DNA of 64,000 bases, taken from Paenibacillus sp. MSJ-34 (GTDB lineage Bacteria > Bacillota > Bacilli > Paenibacillales > Paenibacillaceae). Of the stretch, positions 35,406 through 43,625 are shown piece after piece (position 1 is the stretch's first letter; the number at the start of each line of letters is the position of its first letter). The notes beneath the pieces were generated by a model, which was not told where the DNA came from, made no database searches, and saw nothing but the letters and a program-made list of their open reading frames with translations. Made by a program: the position numbers and the translations under genes. The DNA is taken from assembly GCF_018918005.1 (NCBI RefSeq), contig NZ_JAHLPR010000006.1, forward strand, positions 62,001 to 126,000. Reading direction: 5' to 3'.

Positions 35406-35915
35406 ATGCCGAACATACCGGATCATATCGCGCCGGGGCTGCGCATTCTGTTCGTCGGATACAACCCGAGCATACGGTCGGGGGAGACCGGGCATCATTA
35501 CGCCAACCCGCGCAACCGCTTCTGGACGATATTGCACCGCGCGGGACTGACGCCGCGCCTTTATAAGGCGGACGAGGACGGCAGTTTGCTGGAATTGGGG
35601 TACGGGTTCACGAATATCGTAGCCCGTCCGACGCGAACGGCCGCCGAAATTACCGCGAAGGAATATGCCGAAGGGAGAGAAGCGTTGCGCCGCAAAATCG
35701 AGAAGTATCGTCCGCGCATCGTTTGTTTTGTCGGCAAAGGCGTCTATGAAGCGTATAGCGGACGGAGAGACGTCGCTTGGGGTTTCCAGGCCGAGCCTGT
35801 CGTTCCGGGCGTACGCGAATTCGTCGCCCCTTCGTCCAGCGGCCTCGTACGCATGAAGCTGGACGAGATTGTTCACATCTATTTGCAGATGAACGATCCG
35901 GAGCAAAATTCGTAA
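35406..35915 (+). CDS. mug: G:T/U mismatch-specific DNA glycosylase
   Basis: Base-excision repair enzyme of the MUG/TDG branch of uracil-DNA glycosylases, removing U or T opposite G. The 169 residues contain the active-site motif VGYNPSIRSGETGHHYANPRNRFW and the intercalation motif VAPSSSGLVRM. GAGGAGGG precedes the ATG. Stands alone between terminated neighbours. Confidence 0.93.
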   Translation: MPNIPDHIAPGLRILFVGYNPSIRSGETGHHYANPRNRFWTILHRAGLTPRLYKADEDGSLLELGYGFTNIVARPTRTAAEITAKEYAEGREALRRKIEKYRPRIVCFVGKGVYEAYSGRRDVAWGFQAEPVVPGVREFVAPSSSGLVRMKLDEIVHIYLQMNDPEQNS

Positions 35916-36052
35916 AAAAACACAAGCCGACCTGAATTCGCTCCCTCCCTTCATGTATGCCAGTTGGTCTATAATGGACTGTAAGGTACATGGAATGCGA
36001 AATCGCCGAACGATCGCTCGAATGTAAATAAACGCTAAGGGAGTGTGTGGCC

Positions 36053-36370
36053 ATGAGCAATATCGGTGTTTGGGAAAATGCGGAGCCAGGCGTCAAACGG
36101 AAAGTGATGCAGCCGGGAACGTCTCTCATGATGATGGAAGTTCATTTTGAACCGCTTGCGGAAGGATACGAGCATTCGCATCCGCATGAGCAAATGTCCT
36201 ACTGTTTAAAGGGAAGCGTGGAATTTACGATCGAAGGCGTGAAAACGGTCGTTCGCGCAGGGGAACATATATGTATCCCAAGCGGCGCGAAACACGGGGC
36301 GAAGGCGCTGGAATCCAGCATATTGCTCGATTGTTTTACGCCGGTTCGCGAAGATTTGATCAAAAGATAG
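36053..36370 (+). CDS. Cupin-fold small protein
   Basis: A 105-residue single cupin. Motif 1 reads HSHPHEQMSYCLKGSVEF (metal ligands HxH and E) and motif 2 AGEHICIPSGAKHGAKAL (final His). Substrate unknown; such proteins often bind a metal or a small sugar or amino acid. ATG 36053 with AAGGGAG nine bases upstream is preferred to GTG 36047. A TATAAT at 35970-35975 may be its -10 box. Confidence 0.85.
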   Translation: MSNIGVWENAEPGVKRKVMQPGTSLMMMEVHFEPLAEGYEHSHPHEQMSYCLKGSVEFTIEGVKTVVRAGEHICIPSGAKHGAKALESSILLDCFTPVREDLIKR

Positions 36371-36382
36371 AAGACAATAAGG

Positions 36383-36411
36383 AAAAGCCCGGGGCATCGC
36401 TCCGGGTTTTT
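36383..36411 (+). terminator. Terminator of the cupin gene
   Basis: AAAAGCCCGG...CCGGGTTTTT, with a nine-base loop and a T run, 15 bases after the stop. Confidence 0.85.
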
Positions 36412-36436
36412 CGGTTTGCCGTTGAACGTACCGCAA

Positions 36437-36465
36437 TTGACAAATCGGCGAGACATTATCATAAT
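36437..36465 (+). promoter_or_regulatory. Promoter before the HesB-like gene
   Basis: TTGACA (36437-36442), a 17-bp spacer and CATAAT (36460-36465). The -10 box lies in a 10-bp palindrome CATAATTATG within an AT-rich stretch that only loosely resembles a Fur site. Confidence 0.6.
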
Positions 36466-36555
36466 TATGAAATAATAATATTTAAAAAGTATGATGAATG
36501 AATGATGGAATGTTTCGCATTGATAGATGATTCTAATAAAAATGAGGTGCTTGTA

Positions 36556-36834
36556 ATGCAAATCAATGTCACCCCGTCGGCAGTCGATTGCCTTGTCAAC
36601 GAGTGGGACTTTCAGGAAGGCGATCATGTTCGGGTTTTCGTTAGATACAGCGGCGGGGGAGGCGAACCGTTCGCGCTCGGAATCGGCCGCGACGAACCGC
36701 GCGATCCTTTGTTGACGACGGAAGCCGGAAAGATTACATTTTATATGGAACGGCATGATATATGGTTCCTGGAAGGGAATAATATAACGATCGACTGCAG
36801 CGGCGGCGAAGATATTGAATTTCGAATCGGTTGA
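36556..36834 (+). CDS. HesB/YneR-like protein without cluster cysteines
   Basis: A 92-residue protein of the HesB/IscA fold (MQINVTPSAVDCLVNEWDFQ...VRVFVRYSGGGGEPFALGIGRDEP...ITFYMERHDIWFLEGNNITIDCSGG...EFRIG). True IscA-type carriers have three conserved cysteines, including a C-terminal CGC; here the pattern is missing, as in Bacillus YneR/YqkB-like members, so iron-sulfur transfer is doubtful. The ATG at 36556 has GAGGTG seven bases upstream, better than the longer frame from 36502. Followed closely by the DUF1450 gene. Confidence 0.82.
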   Translation: MQINVTPSAVDCLVNEWDFQEGDHVRVFVRYSGGGGEPFALGIGRDEPRDPLLTTEAGKITFYMERHDIWFLEGNNITIDCSGGEDIEFRIG

Positions 36835-36874
36835 ATTGCAATACATCGGGGCCGACGCAAAGAGGTGATACGCT

Positions 36875-37129
36875 ATGGGACTGGGCATTGTCGTAGTGGA
36901 AGTTTGCGACAGCAATCTGCTCAGCGCGCTGGAACTGGAGGATCTCGAGACGTTGTATCCCGAAGTTTCCGTCTTAAGATTGGATTGTTTAAGTTTTTGC
37001 GGCCTATGCCGGCTTCGGCCGTATGCCATCGTTAACGGGAAGAGAGTGTTCGCCAAAACGACGGAAGAATGCGTCGAACGCATCAAGCAAACGATCGAGT
37101 CGGAATTGGCGGCTTTTTACGAGGAATAA
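36875..37129 (+). CDS. DUF1450 (YuzB-like) protein
   Basis: An 84-residue cytosolic protein of the DUF1450/YuzB family. IVVVEVCDSN and the conserved Cys set in LDCLSFCGLCRLRPYAIVNGK suggest a thioredoxin-like fold with a metal or cluster site (inference). AGAGGTGATACGCT precedes the ATG. It probably shares a transcript with the HesB-like gene 40 bases upstream. Function unknown. Confidence 0.85.
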   Translation: MGLGIVVVEVCDSNLLSALELEDLETLYPEVSVLRLDCLSFCGLCRLRPYAIVNGKRVFAKTTEECVERIKQTIESELAAFYEE

Positions 37130-37134
37130 GGAAA

Positions 37135-37170
37135 GACAGAAGAAATGAACCGTTTCTTCTGTCCTTTTTT
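37135..37170 (+). terminator. Terminator of the HesB/DUF1450 pair
   Basis: GACAGAAGAAA and TTTCTTCTGTC form a perfect 11-bp stem, followed by CTTTTTT. Confidence 0.9.
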
Positions 37171-37187
37171 CGGTTGAAGGGGCGATT

Positions 37188-37375
37188 ATGTTGTACAAAG
37201 TGCAGCATATCGGCCCGTTTCGTCTTTGTAGCCCTAAGTATGTTGTAGTTTGTACAACATATTGGGGTCGGAACGTGGGGTTTCGCCATTCTGTTCGCGA
37301 TGATGTTGTACAATGTGCAGCATAATGGCCCATATCGGCTTTGCAACCCTAAGTATGTTGTATTTCTTACAACTT
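37188..37375. repeat. Four-motif intergenic array, TGTTGTA type (array 5)
   Basis: Motifs of the form ATGTTGTA-N5-TACAACAT at 37188-37208, 37240-37260, 37303-37323 and 37355-37375, with start distances 52, 63 and 52 bp. Motifs 1 and 3 end in GCAGCAT. The 31-bp spacers after motifs 1 and 3 are also alike (GGCCC..., ...CCCTAAGT), so the first 73 bp are repeated after 115 bp. No gene lies in this gap. Confidence 0.75.
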
Positions 37376-37452
37376 GTCCCGTCCCATGCCGGGGGCGATG
37401 ATTAGCCGGAAGCAGAAAAGGGCGAATAAGCTGCGACTCCGATGTTGCGTTA

Positions 37453-38013
37453 CTACGTCGAAGGATGTTCCTTCGACGCTTTTTGACGTGCGCGGAAACG
37501 GCGGACTTTCAGCAAGTTGCCGCAAGCTTTATCGTCGCAATACCGCTTGGAGCGGTTGCGGGTGTCGTCATAATAAATCCATTTGCAATCCGGATTGTCG
37601 CAAATGCGGATGCGGGACGTCTCTCCTTCCGCCAGCGTACGGGCGAAAGACGCCGCAATTTCCGCCATCGTATGCGCCCAATCGGCCCGTTCCGCCGTCT
37701 GCTCCAACCGGAAACGCTCGTCCGTCCTGACGATGCGGCGAATGACCGGGCCCCGCGCCATCATACGGTTTAACAGCTCCAACGCTTCCAACTCCGGCTC
37801 TTGTCCGCGTACGATCGCTTTCACCATCTCGCGCATGGCGAAGCGGAGCAGCTTCAATTCCGCCATTTCCTCGGCGCCGGGCGAAGGAATCGAGGGCAAG
37901 CCGTGCTCCTTCAGCAACTGTTCCACCACTGCAGGTTGGTCGAGCCGGTCCTCGTATCGGCCGCTGCCGCGCCAGTCATGCCATTCGCTGTTTAGAAAGT
38001 CAACCCATAACAT
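37453..38013 (-). CDS. ABATE/CGNR zinc-finger transcriptional regulator
   Basis: A 186-residue putative stress-linked regulator: N-terminal ABATE domain (LWVDFLNSEWHDW...) and C-terminal CGNR zinc finger (IRICDNPDCKWIYYDDTRNRSKRYCDDKACGNLLKVRRFRARQ), where the usual CGNR reads CGNL. Four cysteines can hold zinc. AAAGGAGTAG precedes the ATG. A palindrome at 38029-38045 sits directly before this site and may be its own operator. Divergent from a DinB-family gene that it may regulate. Confidence 0.88.
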   Translation of the reverse strand: MLWVDFLNSEWHDWRGSGRYEDRLDQPAVVEQLLKEHGLPSIPSPGAEEMAELKLLRFAMREMVKAIVRGQEPELEALELLNRMMARGPVIRRIVRTDERFRLEQTAERADWAHTMAEIAASFARTLAEGETSRIRICDNPDCKWIYYDDTRNRSKRYCDDKACGNLLKVRRFRARQKASKEHPST

Positions 38014-38028
38014 ATCGATTCTACTCCT

Positions 38029-38045
38029 TTGTTACATAGTAACAA
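38029..38045. promoter_or_regulatory. TTGTTAC-ATA-GTAACAA palindrome
   Basis: A perfect 7+7 inverted repeat just upstream of the ribosome binding site of the CGNR regulator. Further GTAAC/GTTAC half sites lie at 38104-38135, before the divergent DinB gene. Candidate operator. Confidence 0.55.
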
Positions 38046-38159
38046 TGAAATATCGTTTTTGCCAACTGCTTGACGCGAGCGAGATGGGTATGGTACATTT
38101 TCGTTGTAACTATCTAATTATTATTTGATGGTTACATATTTCTGTGAGGAGGAGAAACG

Positions 38160-38642
38160 ATGAATAAAATCGATGTGCTGCTGCAAGAATGGGATTATTG
38201 TTACGTGACGGAGGATTGGCATCCCCCGCTGGCGGATGCGTTGGCCGGATTGACCGCGGAGCAAGCCGATTGGAGGCCGCAAGGGGAAGCTTCCAATACA
38301 ATTCGGGAGAACGTCAGTCATCTGCTCTTTTTCAAGGAGCGGTTGCTGCGAAGGTTGAAAGGGGAAGACGCGTCCCGTTTCGATGCGAGCACCAATGACG
38401 AGACGTTTCTGAACGAATCGCAAGGATGGGAGGAAACTGTCGCCAACATCGAACGGGCTCATCGGGAAATTCGGGATATTCTGGCGAACTTGACGGAAGC
38501 TGATCTCGATCGCCCTATGCCGACGCTTCCCATAGCGAGACAAGTTGCCAGCCTCGTCAGGCATGACGCATATCACACGGGGCAAATCGTGCAAATCCGC
38601 AAATTGCAAGGATCGTGGCCGGCGCGCCGCTCGTTCGAATAA
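38160..38642 (+). CDS. DinB-superfamily protein
   Basis: A 160-residue four-helix protein. The metal-ligand His residues appear in IRENVSHLLFFKERLL and VRHDAYHTGQIVQIRKLQG. It belongs to the DinB/DUF664-like group and differs from the DinB protein at 8104. GAGGAGGAGAAACG precedes the ATG. Function unknown; a thiol-transfer or detoxification role is possible. Confidence 0.82.
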   Translation: MNKIDVLLQEWDYCYVTEDWHPPLADALAGLTAEQADWRPQGEASNTIRENVSHLLFFKERLLRRLKGEDASRFDASTNDETFLNESQGWEETVANIERAHREIRDILANLTEADLDRPMPTLPIARQVASLVRHDAYHTGQIVQIRKLQGSWPARRSFE

Positions 38643-38714
38643 CGCCGTTCATCATATCCGCTCAATCTGTTCTCGTCTTTGGCGGGGACTTTTTTTTGGC
38701 ATAATTTCTATGAA

Positions 38715-38727
38715 AGGTTAATAACCT
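38715..38727. promoter_or_regulatory. AGGTTAATAACCT palindrome
   Basis: A perfect 13-bp palindrome about 110 bases before the CUT1 permease gene, in a region without coding sequence. Possible operator for the importer; the binding protein is unknown. Confidence 0.4.
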
Positions 38728-38838
38728 ATAACAATTGTGAAAGAGACTTGGAGACATTCACATGGGTTGTTGCCCCGATATGGGGCCGGCGGCTGCATGT
38801 GTTTTTTTGTTTTCAAATTGCGGAAAGGAGTGCAGCCG

Positions 38839-39744
38839 ATGACGACGGAACAATCGAGCGCTTTGCGGAGGAGGAAGCGGAGAGAGGGGCTGTTGGGATA
38901 TGCTTTTCTTGCGCCTTCCTTGCTGATCTTTTTTTTCTTTTTATTCTATCCCATGATCAGATCCGTCTACCTTAGCTTGACGATTACAGACCCGCGCGGC
39001 AAAGTCGCCGCCTTTGTCGGACTGGACAATTACGTGGAGATGATTCAGTCCGGCCAATTTATGTCCAACATGAAAGTTACGCTGTTGTTTATTTTGTTTA
39101 CCGTGCCGACATGCATCGTTTGGTGCCTGTTTCTCGCTTTCATCACCCATAATAAATTGCGCGGCATGAAAGCGTTTCAATTCATCTTCTCTTTGCCGAT
39201 CGTCATTTCGGTAGGGACGGGATCGATTATATGGCTGCTTCTGTTTCATCCTACGGCGGGGATGCTCAACTATTTTCTTAGTCTGGCCGGCATCGGTCCG
39301 GTTCCTTGGCTGATCGATCCGTCCGTAGCGCTGTTATCCGTTTCTTTGATGACTGTTTGGATGAACATGGGGTTCATTTATATTTTGCTGCTGAGCGGAT
39401 TGCAGGGTGTGCCGGACGAAATTTACGAAAGCGCCAAAATCGACGGATCCGGCCCGGTGCGCACGTTCGTCCGCATTGTGCTGCCATTGCTGTCGCCCGT
39501 TATTTTTTTCGCATTAATCGTTTCGGTGATCGGGGCGTTTCAGGCGTTCGGCCAAATCCACATCTTGACGAAAGGCGGGCCGGCGGGGGCGACCAACGTC
39601 GTCGTTTACTCCATCTATCAAGACGCGTTCATCAACTTCCGCTTCGGGACGGGGAGCGCACAGGCCCTGGTGTTATTCGCGATCATTCTGCTGTTGACCG
39701 CTCTCCAATTCAAAATATTGGAAAGGAAGGTGCACTACCAGTGA
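38839..39744 (+). CDS. CUT1 ABC transporter permease, UgpA/MalF-like
   Basis: A 301-residue inner-membrane permease with six TM helices and the EAA-loop motif EIYESAKIDGSGPVRTFVRIVLPLLSP. The start is ATG 38839, with AAAGGAG eight bases upstream; the frame from 38737 has no such site. It closely resembles glycerol-3-phosphate/sugar permeases (FLAPSLLIFFFFLFYPMIRSVYLSL). It works with the next permease and the lipoprotein at 40886. No ATPase gene is nearby, so a shared MsmX-type ATPase is likely. Confidence 0.9.
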   Translation: MTTEQSSALRRRKRREGLLGYAFLAPSLLIFFFFLFYPMIRSVYLSLTITDPRGKVAAFVGLDNYVEMIQSGQFMSNMKVTLLFILFTVPTCIVWCLFLAFITHNKLRGMKAFQFIFSLPIVISVGTGSIIWLLLFHPTAGMLNYFLSLAGIGPVPWLIDPSVALLSVSLMTVWMNMGFIYILLLSGLQGVPDEIYESAKIDGSGPVRTFVRIVLPLLSPVIFFALIVSVIGAFQAFGQIHILTKGGPAGATNVVVYSIYQDAFINFRFGTGSAQALVLFAIILLLTALQFKILERKVHYQ

Positions 39745-40565
39745 CGCTAAGAAGATTGAACTATACGCTGCTGTATTTGCTGCTGACCGTGCTCGCGCTT
39801 ATCGTTCTATACCCGCTCTTGTTCACTTTTTTCTCCTCCTTTATGACCGAGCGGGAAGTGTCGAATTATCCGCCGCCGATCTTTCCAAGCCAATTGTATA
39901 TGGGCAATTTTCTAAAAGCGATCGCTACCGTACCGGTTCCGAGGTTTGTATTAAACAGCTTTATCGTTTCGGCGGCGATTACGATCAGCCAGATCGTGAC
40001 GTCCAGCATGGCCGCCTACGCTTTTTCGTTTCTTCGTTTCCGGGGGAAGAACGCCCTGTTCATGCTGTTCCTGTCGACCATGATGATTCCGTGGGAAGTG
40101 ACGATTATCCCCAACTATTTAACGATCAAAAGCTTGAACTGGATGGACAGCTACCAGGGGCTGGTCGTCCCGTTTATGGCCGGCGCTTTCGGCGTCTTTT
40201 TGCTGCGCCAGTTTTTTATGCAGCTTCCCCATGAATTGTTCGATGCGGCGAAAATCGACGGCTGCGGCCATATGCGCAACTTCTTTACGATGGTTCTCCC
40301 GCTGTCCAAACCCGCTCTTTCCACCTTGGGGGTATATGTGTTCTTGACGCATTGGAACAGTTATTTATGGCCGCTGCTCATTACGAACCGCGCCACGATG
40401 CGCACGGTGCAAATCGGCGTCGCCATGCTGCAATTCGAGGAAGTGATGTCGTGGAATTTGATTCTGGCGGGCGTGTCGCTCGTATTGCTGCCGTCGCTGC
40501 TTCTGCTTGCGTTCGGCGTGAAGCAGTTGGTTCGCGGCATAACCGCCGGAGCCGTCAAAGGGTAA
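39741..40565 (+). CDS. CUT1 ABC transporter permease, UgpE/MalG-like
   Basis: A 274-residue permease, partner of the preceding one: TLLYLLLTVLALIVLYPLLFTFFSSFM, EAA motif ELFDAAKIDGCGHMRNFFTMVLPLSKPAL. The start is GTG 39741, overlapping the previous stop (GTGA), with AAGGAAGG upstream. The longer open frame back to 39306 is only overlap with the first permease gene. Confidence 0.92.
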   Translation: MTLRRLNYTLLYLLLTVLALIVLYPLLFTFFSSFMTEREVSNYPPPIFPSQLYMGNFLKAIATVPVPRFVLNSFIVSAAITISQIVTSSMAAYAFSFLRFRGKNALFMLFLSTMMIPWEVTIIPNYLTIKSLNWMDSYQGLVVPFMAGAFGVFLLRQFFMQLPHELFDAAKIDGCGHMRNFFTMVLPLSKPALSTLGVYVFLTHWNSYLWPLLITNRATMRTVQIGVAMLQFEEVMSWNLILAGVSLVLLPSLLLLAFGVKQLVRGITAGAVKG

Positions 40566-40573
40566 TAGAGGTA

Positions 40574-40743
40574 GTTCAAAAAGTCCCCTTTTGATCACGA
40601 AGTATATCTTGAGGCGGATTCGGCATCGAATCTTGCGTTCACCCTCGAAGTCCGGTGCTCATGTAGGTTTTGCCTACACTGCGCTCCTCCTTCTTCGGGT
40701 TCTCTCGCAACCTTCTCGGTGCTGAAAAGTTGACTTTTTGAAC
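40574..40743. mobile_element. 170-bp MITE-like element with GTTCAAAAAGTC ends
   Basis: GTTCAAAAAGTC (40574-40585) and GACTTTTTGAAC (40732-40743) are perfect inverted ends; extended to 21 bp they agree at 18 positions. The interior holds small hairpins (GTAGG-N5-CCTAC) and no gene. The ends resemble those of IS1182-like elements, and the interior looks like a short repeat I have seen in Paenibacillus genomes (memory, unchecked). No clear target duplication. It separates the permease genes from their binding-protein gene. Confidence 0.65.
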
Positions 40744-40885
40744 ATTCAACAATTAAAAACTTTCATGTCGGTAAACCCGTCCGAATCATGCGGTCGGCTT
40801 CATCTCCGAGCGTTTTGGAATGGCGGGCGCGCATGGCGACGGATTTATCATAAAATTTCGTAATCGGGGGAGGCAAAGGAAACGT

Positions 40886-42268
40886 ATGAACAAAAAAAGG
40901 TGGATCGGTTTGCTGCTTGCGGCGATGCTGCTCGTCGCAACCGCATGCAGCGGGGGCGGCGGAGGCGCAGGAAACGCCGGAGGCGAGTCCGGCGGCCAAG
41001 GCGAGGCGCAAAGCAACGGTTCAAGCTCAGGGGGAGCGACGAAAGTCGTCTTCTGGCATGCGATGGGAGGGGCGAATACGAAAGTGGTCGACCAGATGGT
41101 CGCTAATTTTAACGCATCCCAGGACAAAATCCGGGTCGAAGCGATCTTTCAGGGAACCTACGACGATTTGCTGAGCAAATTGAAGACGGCGATGGGGACG
41201 AAGGAAGCTCCGCATATCGTTCAAGTGTATGAAATCGGCAGCCGCTTCATGATCGATTCGAAGCTGATCACGCCGATGCAGACGTTCATCGACGCCGACA
41301 ATTACGATTTAACCCAGCTTGAGCCGAACATTATCGGCTATTACACGTTCGAAGGCCAACTGTATTCGATGCCGTTCAATACGTCCAATCCGATTCTGTA
41401 TTACAATAAGGATCTGTTCCAAGCCGCAGGTCTCGATCCGGAGAAACCGCCGAGAACGTACGAGGAATTGCAGCAGGCGGCAGATACGATTACCAAATCG
41501 GGCAAAGCGACCGGAGCGAATTTTGCGATATACGGCTGGTTTATGGAACAGTTCTTTGCGAACCAAGGCGCGGACTATGTCAATAACGGCAACGGACGCG
41601 AAGCGCTGGCAACGGAATCGTTGGTAAATTCGGAAGCGGGGGTCAAAACGTTGACCTGGTGGAAAAATATGATCGACTCGAAAGCGATGATCAACCTCGG
41701 CCGCAAAACCGACGATTCCAAAAAGGCGTTCTCCGCCGGCCAGGTCGCGATGATTCTCGATTCGACCGCGGCGCTGAAAGGGCTCGTCGACAACGCGGAA
41801 GGGAAGTTTGAGGTAGGCACCGGCTTTCTGCCGAAACCGGCGGATGCGAGCGGGGGCGGCGTCATTGTCGGCGGCGCAAGCTTATGGATGATGAACGACA
41901 GGCCGGAAGCCGAACAGAAGGCGGCTTGGGAATTCGTGAAGTTTGTTACGTCGCCGCAAGAGCAAGCATACTGGCATATTAATACCGGGTATTTTCCGAT
42001 CACGAAGAAAGCGTATGACGAACAAAGCGTCAAAGACAATATGGCCAAATTCCCGCAATTCCAGACGGCGGTCGATCAGTTGCACCAGACGGAGCTAAGC
42101 ACGGCGACGCAAGGAGCCGTGATGGGCGTATTCCCCGAAGCGCGCCAATTGGTGGAAGGGGCGATCGAAGAGGTGTTGAACAATCAAAAATCGCCGCAGG
42201 ACGCGCTTGACGGAGCGGCGAAAGAAATTACCTCGAAAATTCAGCAATATAACAAAACGGTACAATAA
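40886..42268 (+). CDS. CUT1 solute-binding lipoprotein
   Basis: A 460-residue family 1 extracellular binding protein (UgpB/MalE class): lipobox Cys21 in VATACS, Gly/Ser/Gln tether, then VVFWHAMGGANTKVVDQMVANFNASQDKIRVEAIFQGTYDDL, YSMPFNTSNPILYYNKDLF and ASLWMMNDRPEAEQKAAWEFVKFVTSPQEQAYWHINTGYFPI. The pattern is closest to glycerol-3-phosphate/glycerophosphodiester-type binders, but the ligand cannot be fixed. The ATG at 40886 has AAAGGA upstream; the frame from 40820 has none. It follows the permeases after a MITE-like element. Confidence 0.9.
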   Translation: MNKKRWIGLLLAAMLLVATACSGGGGGAGNAGGESGGQGEAQSNGSSSGGATKVVFWHAMGGANTKVVDQMVANFNASQDKIRVEAIFQGTYDDLLSKLKTAMGTKEAPHIVQVYEIGSRFMIDSKLITPMQTFIDADNYDLTQLEPNIIGYYTFEGQLYSMPFNTSNPILYYNKDLFQAAGLDPEKPPRTYEELQQAADTITKSGKATGANFAIYGWFMEQFFANQGADYVNNGNGREALATESLVNSEAGVKTLTWWKNMIDSKAMINLGRKTDDSKKAFSAGQVAMILDSTAALKGLVDNAEGKFEVGTGFLPKPADASGGGVIVGGASLWMMNDRPEAEQKAAWEFVKFVTSPQEQAYWHINTGYFPITKKAYDEQSVKDNMAKFPQFQTAVDQLHQTELSTATQGAVMGVFPEARQLVEGAIEEVLNNQKSPQDALDGAAKEITSKIQQYNKTVQ

Positions 42269-42311
42269 TCATGGTATCCGGATCGAAGTAATATAATTTT
42301 TGCGAGTTCGG

Positions 42312-42343
42312 CCCCCATTCCCTTGCGGATGGGGTTCTTTTTG
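42312..42343 (+). terminator. Terminator of the CUT1 binding-protein gene
   Basis: CCCCAT-N10-ATGGGG followed by TTCTTTTT. Confidence 0.8.
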
Positions 42344-42393
42344 ATTTAAGATGGTTATAACGCCGAACTTATGAACTAAGGAGCTTCGAATCT

Positions 42394-43464
42394 ATGATGA
42401 CTTTTAAAGAATTTTTGCAAAGCCGGGGGTTTAAGAGGCTCGTTGCATTAGCGATTATCGCTTTGCTCATCTATGCTTTACATAGCATGCTCAACATGAT
42501 CTTGATTACGTTCATTCTTACTTATTTGATGAACCGTTTGAGCTCCTCGATTACTAGGCGTGTAAGCAAAGTTGTGAGAATCAACAATAAAGTGACGGTT
42601 ATTTTTCTATATGTCATTCTCGTGGCGGGGCTGTTCTGGGGATCGTACATGTATTTGCCCCGTTTGATTCAGCAACTGAACGAACTCGTGCAAATTATTA
42701 TGACCTTTTACAGCAAGCCGTTCGAACCGTACGACAATCCGATCCTCAATTATATCATGGAATCGCTGCGCAACATCGATGTGGCGAGCTATGTGGACCA
42801 AGGGTTGAACTTTTTGCTGAAGAAAATATCCGACATCGGCAAATGGGGCTTGAATTTGCTAATCGCGATCATTATGAGCCTGTTCTTCTCGCTTCAGAAG
42901 GAGAAAGTGACGGCATTCACCGCGAAATTCAAATCGAGCAAAATCGGTTTCATCTATAATGAAATCGAATTTTTCGGCCGCAAATTTATTCATTCCTTCG
43001 GGAAAGTGATCGAAGTGCAATTTTTGATCGCGCTGCTGAACAGCGTATTCTCGGTTCTGTTTTTATGGATGCTGGGTTTTCCAAGCTTGTTCGCGCTCGG
43101 AATCATGATTTTTTTGCTCGGCCTTATTCCGGTCATGGGCGTCATCGTCTCGCTCATCCCGTTATGCGCGATTGCGTTTAAAATCGGAGGGCTGCTGAAA
43201 GTCGTCTACGTGCTTATCATGATTGCGCTGCTGCACGCCTTTGAAGCTTATGTCCTCAATCCAAAGCTGATGTCGAATAAAACGCATTTGCCGATATTTT
43301 ATACGTTTATGGTGTTGATCGTCGGGGAGCATTTCTTCGGCGTATGGGGATTGATTCTCGGCATACCGATTTTCATGTTCTTGCTGGATATTATCGAAGT
43401 CCCGATATTGGACGACGGCAGGAAGCGGGATCGGAAGGCGCAAACGATCGAAAACGACAAGTGA
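42394..43464 (+). CDS. AI-2E family transporter
   Basis: A 356-residue polytopic membrane protein of the PerM/TqsA (AI-2E) family, with about seven TM helices and the conserved ALGIMIFLLGLIPVMGVIVSLIPLCAIAFKIGG and GVWGLILGIPIFMFLLDIIEVP. Family members export small molecules, ions or protons; a role in autoinducer export is not implied by the name. AAGGAG precedes the ATG. Single gene with its own terminator. Confidence 0.88.
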   Translation: MMTFKEFLQSRGFKRLVALAIIALLIYALHSMLNMILITFILTYLMNRLSSSITRRVSKVVRINNKVTVIFLYVILVAGLFWGSYMYLPRLIQQLNELVQIIMTFYSKPFEPYDNPILNYIMESLRNIDVASYVDQGLNFLLKKISDIGKWGLNLLIAIIMSLFFSLQKEKVTAFTAKFKSSKIGFIYNEIEFFGRKFIHSFGKVIEVQFLIALLNSVFSVLFLWMLGFPSLFALGIMIFLLGLIPVMGVIVSLIPLCAIAFKIGGLLKVVYVLIMIALLHAFEAYVLNPKLMSNKTHLPIFYTFMVLIVGEHFFGVWGLILGIPIFMFLLDIIEVPILDDGRKRDRKAQTIENDK

Positions 43465-43489
43465 TGGTTACTATCCGTGAAACATAGTT

Positions 43490-43526
43490 CGGGCCCGGAG
43501 AGATTGCTTTCCGGGTCCGTTTTTTG
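43490..43526 (+). terminator. Terminator of the AI-2E family gene
   Basis: CGGGCCCGGA pairs with TCCGGGTCCG (one G-U), followed by TTTTTT. Confidence 0.85.
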
Positions 43527-43625
43527 TCGAAACGGTACTAGAGAAACTTGGTACTATACGGTTCCCGAACATCCGACTACAATTGTAACTAAGTCATAAC
43601 TTGAACGACCAAGGAGGATCATGTC

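Noticed and set aside
39306-39740. N-terminal extension of the second CUT1 permease
   Set aside because: This part lies wholly inside the first permease gene in another frame; GTG 39741 has a ribosome site and the usual GTGA overlap.
42394-43464. Quorum-sensing function for the AI-2E family protein
   Set aside because: The family name is historical; no luxS, lsr or other signalling genes are nearby.
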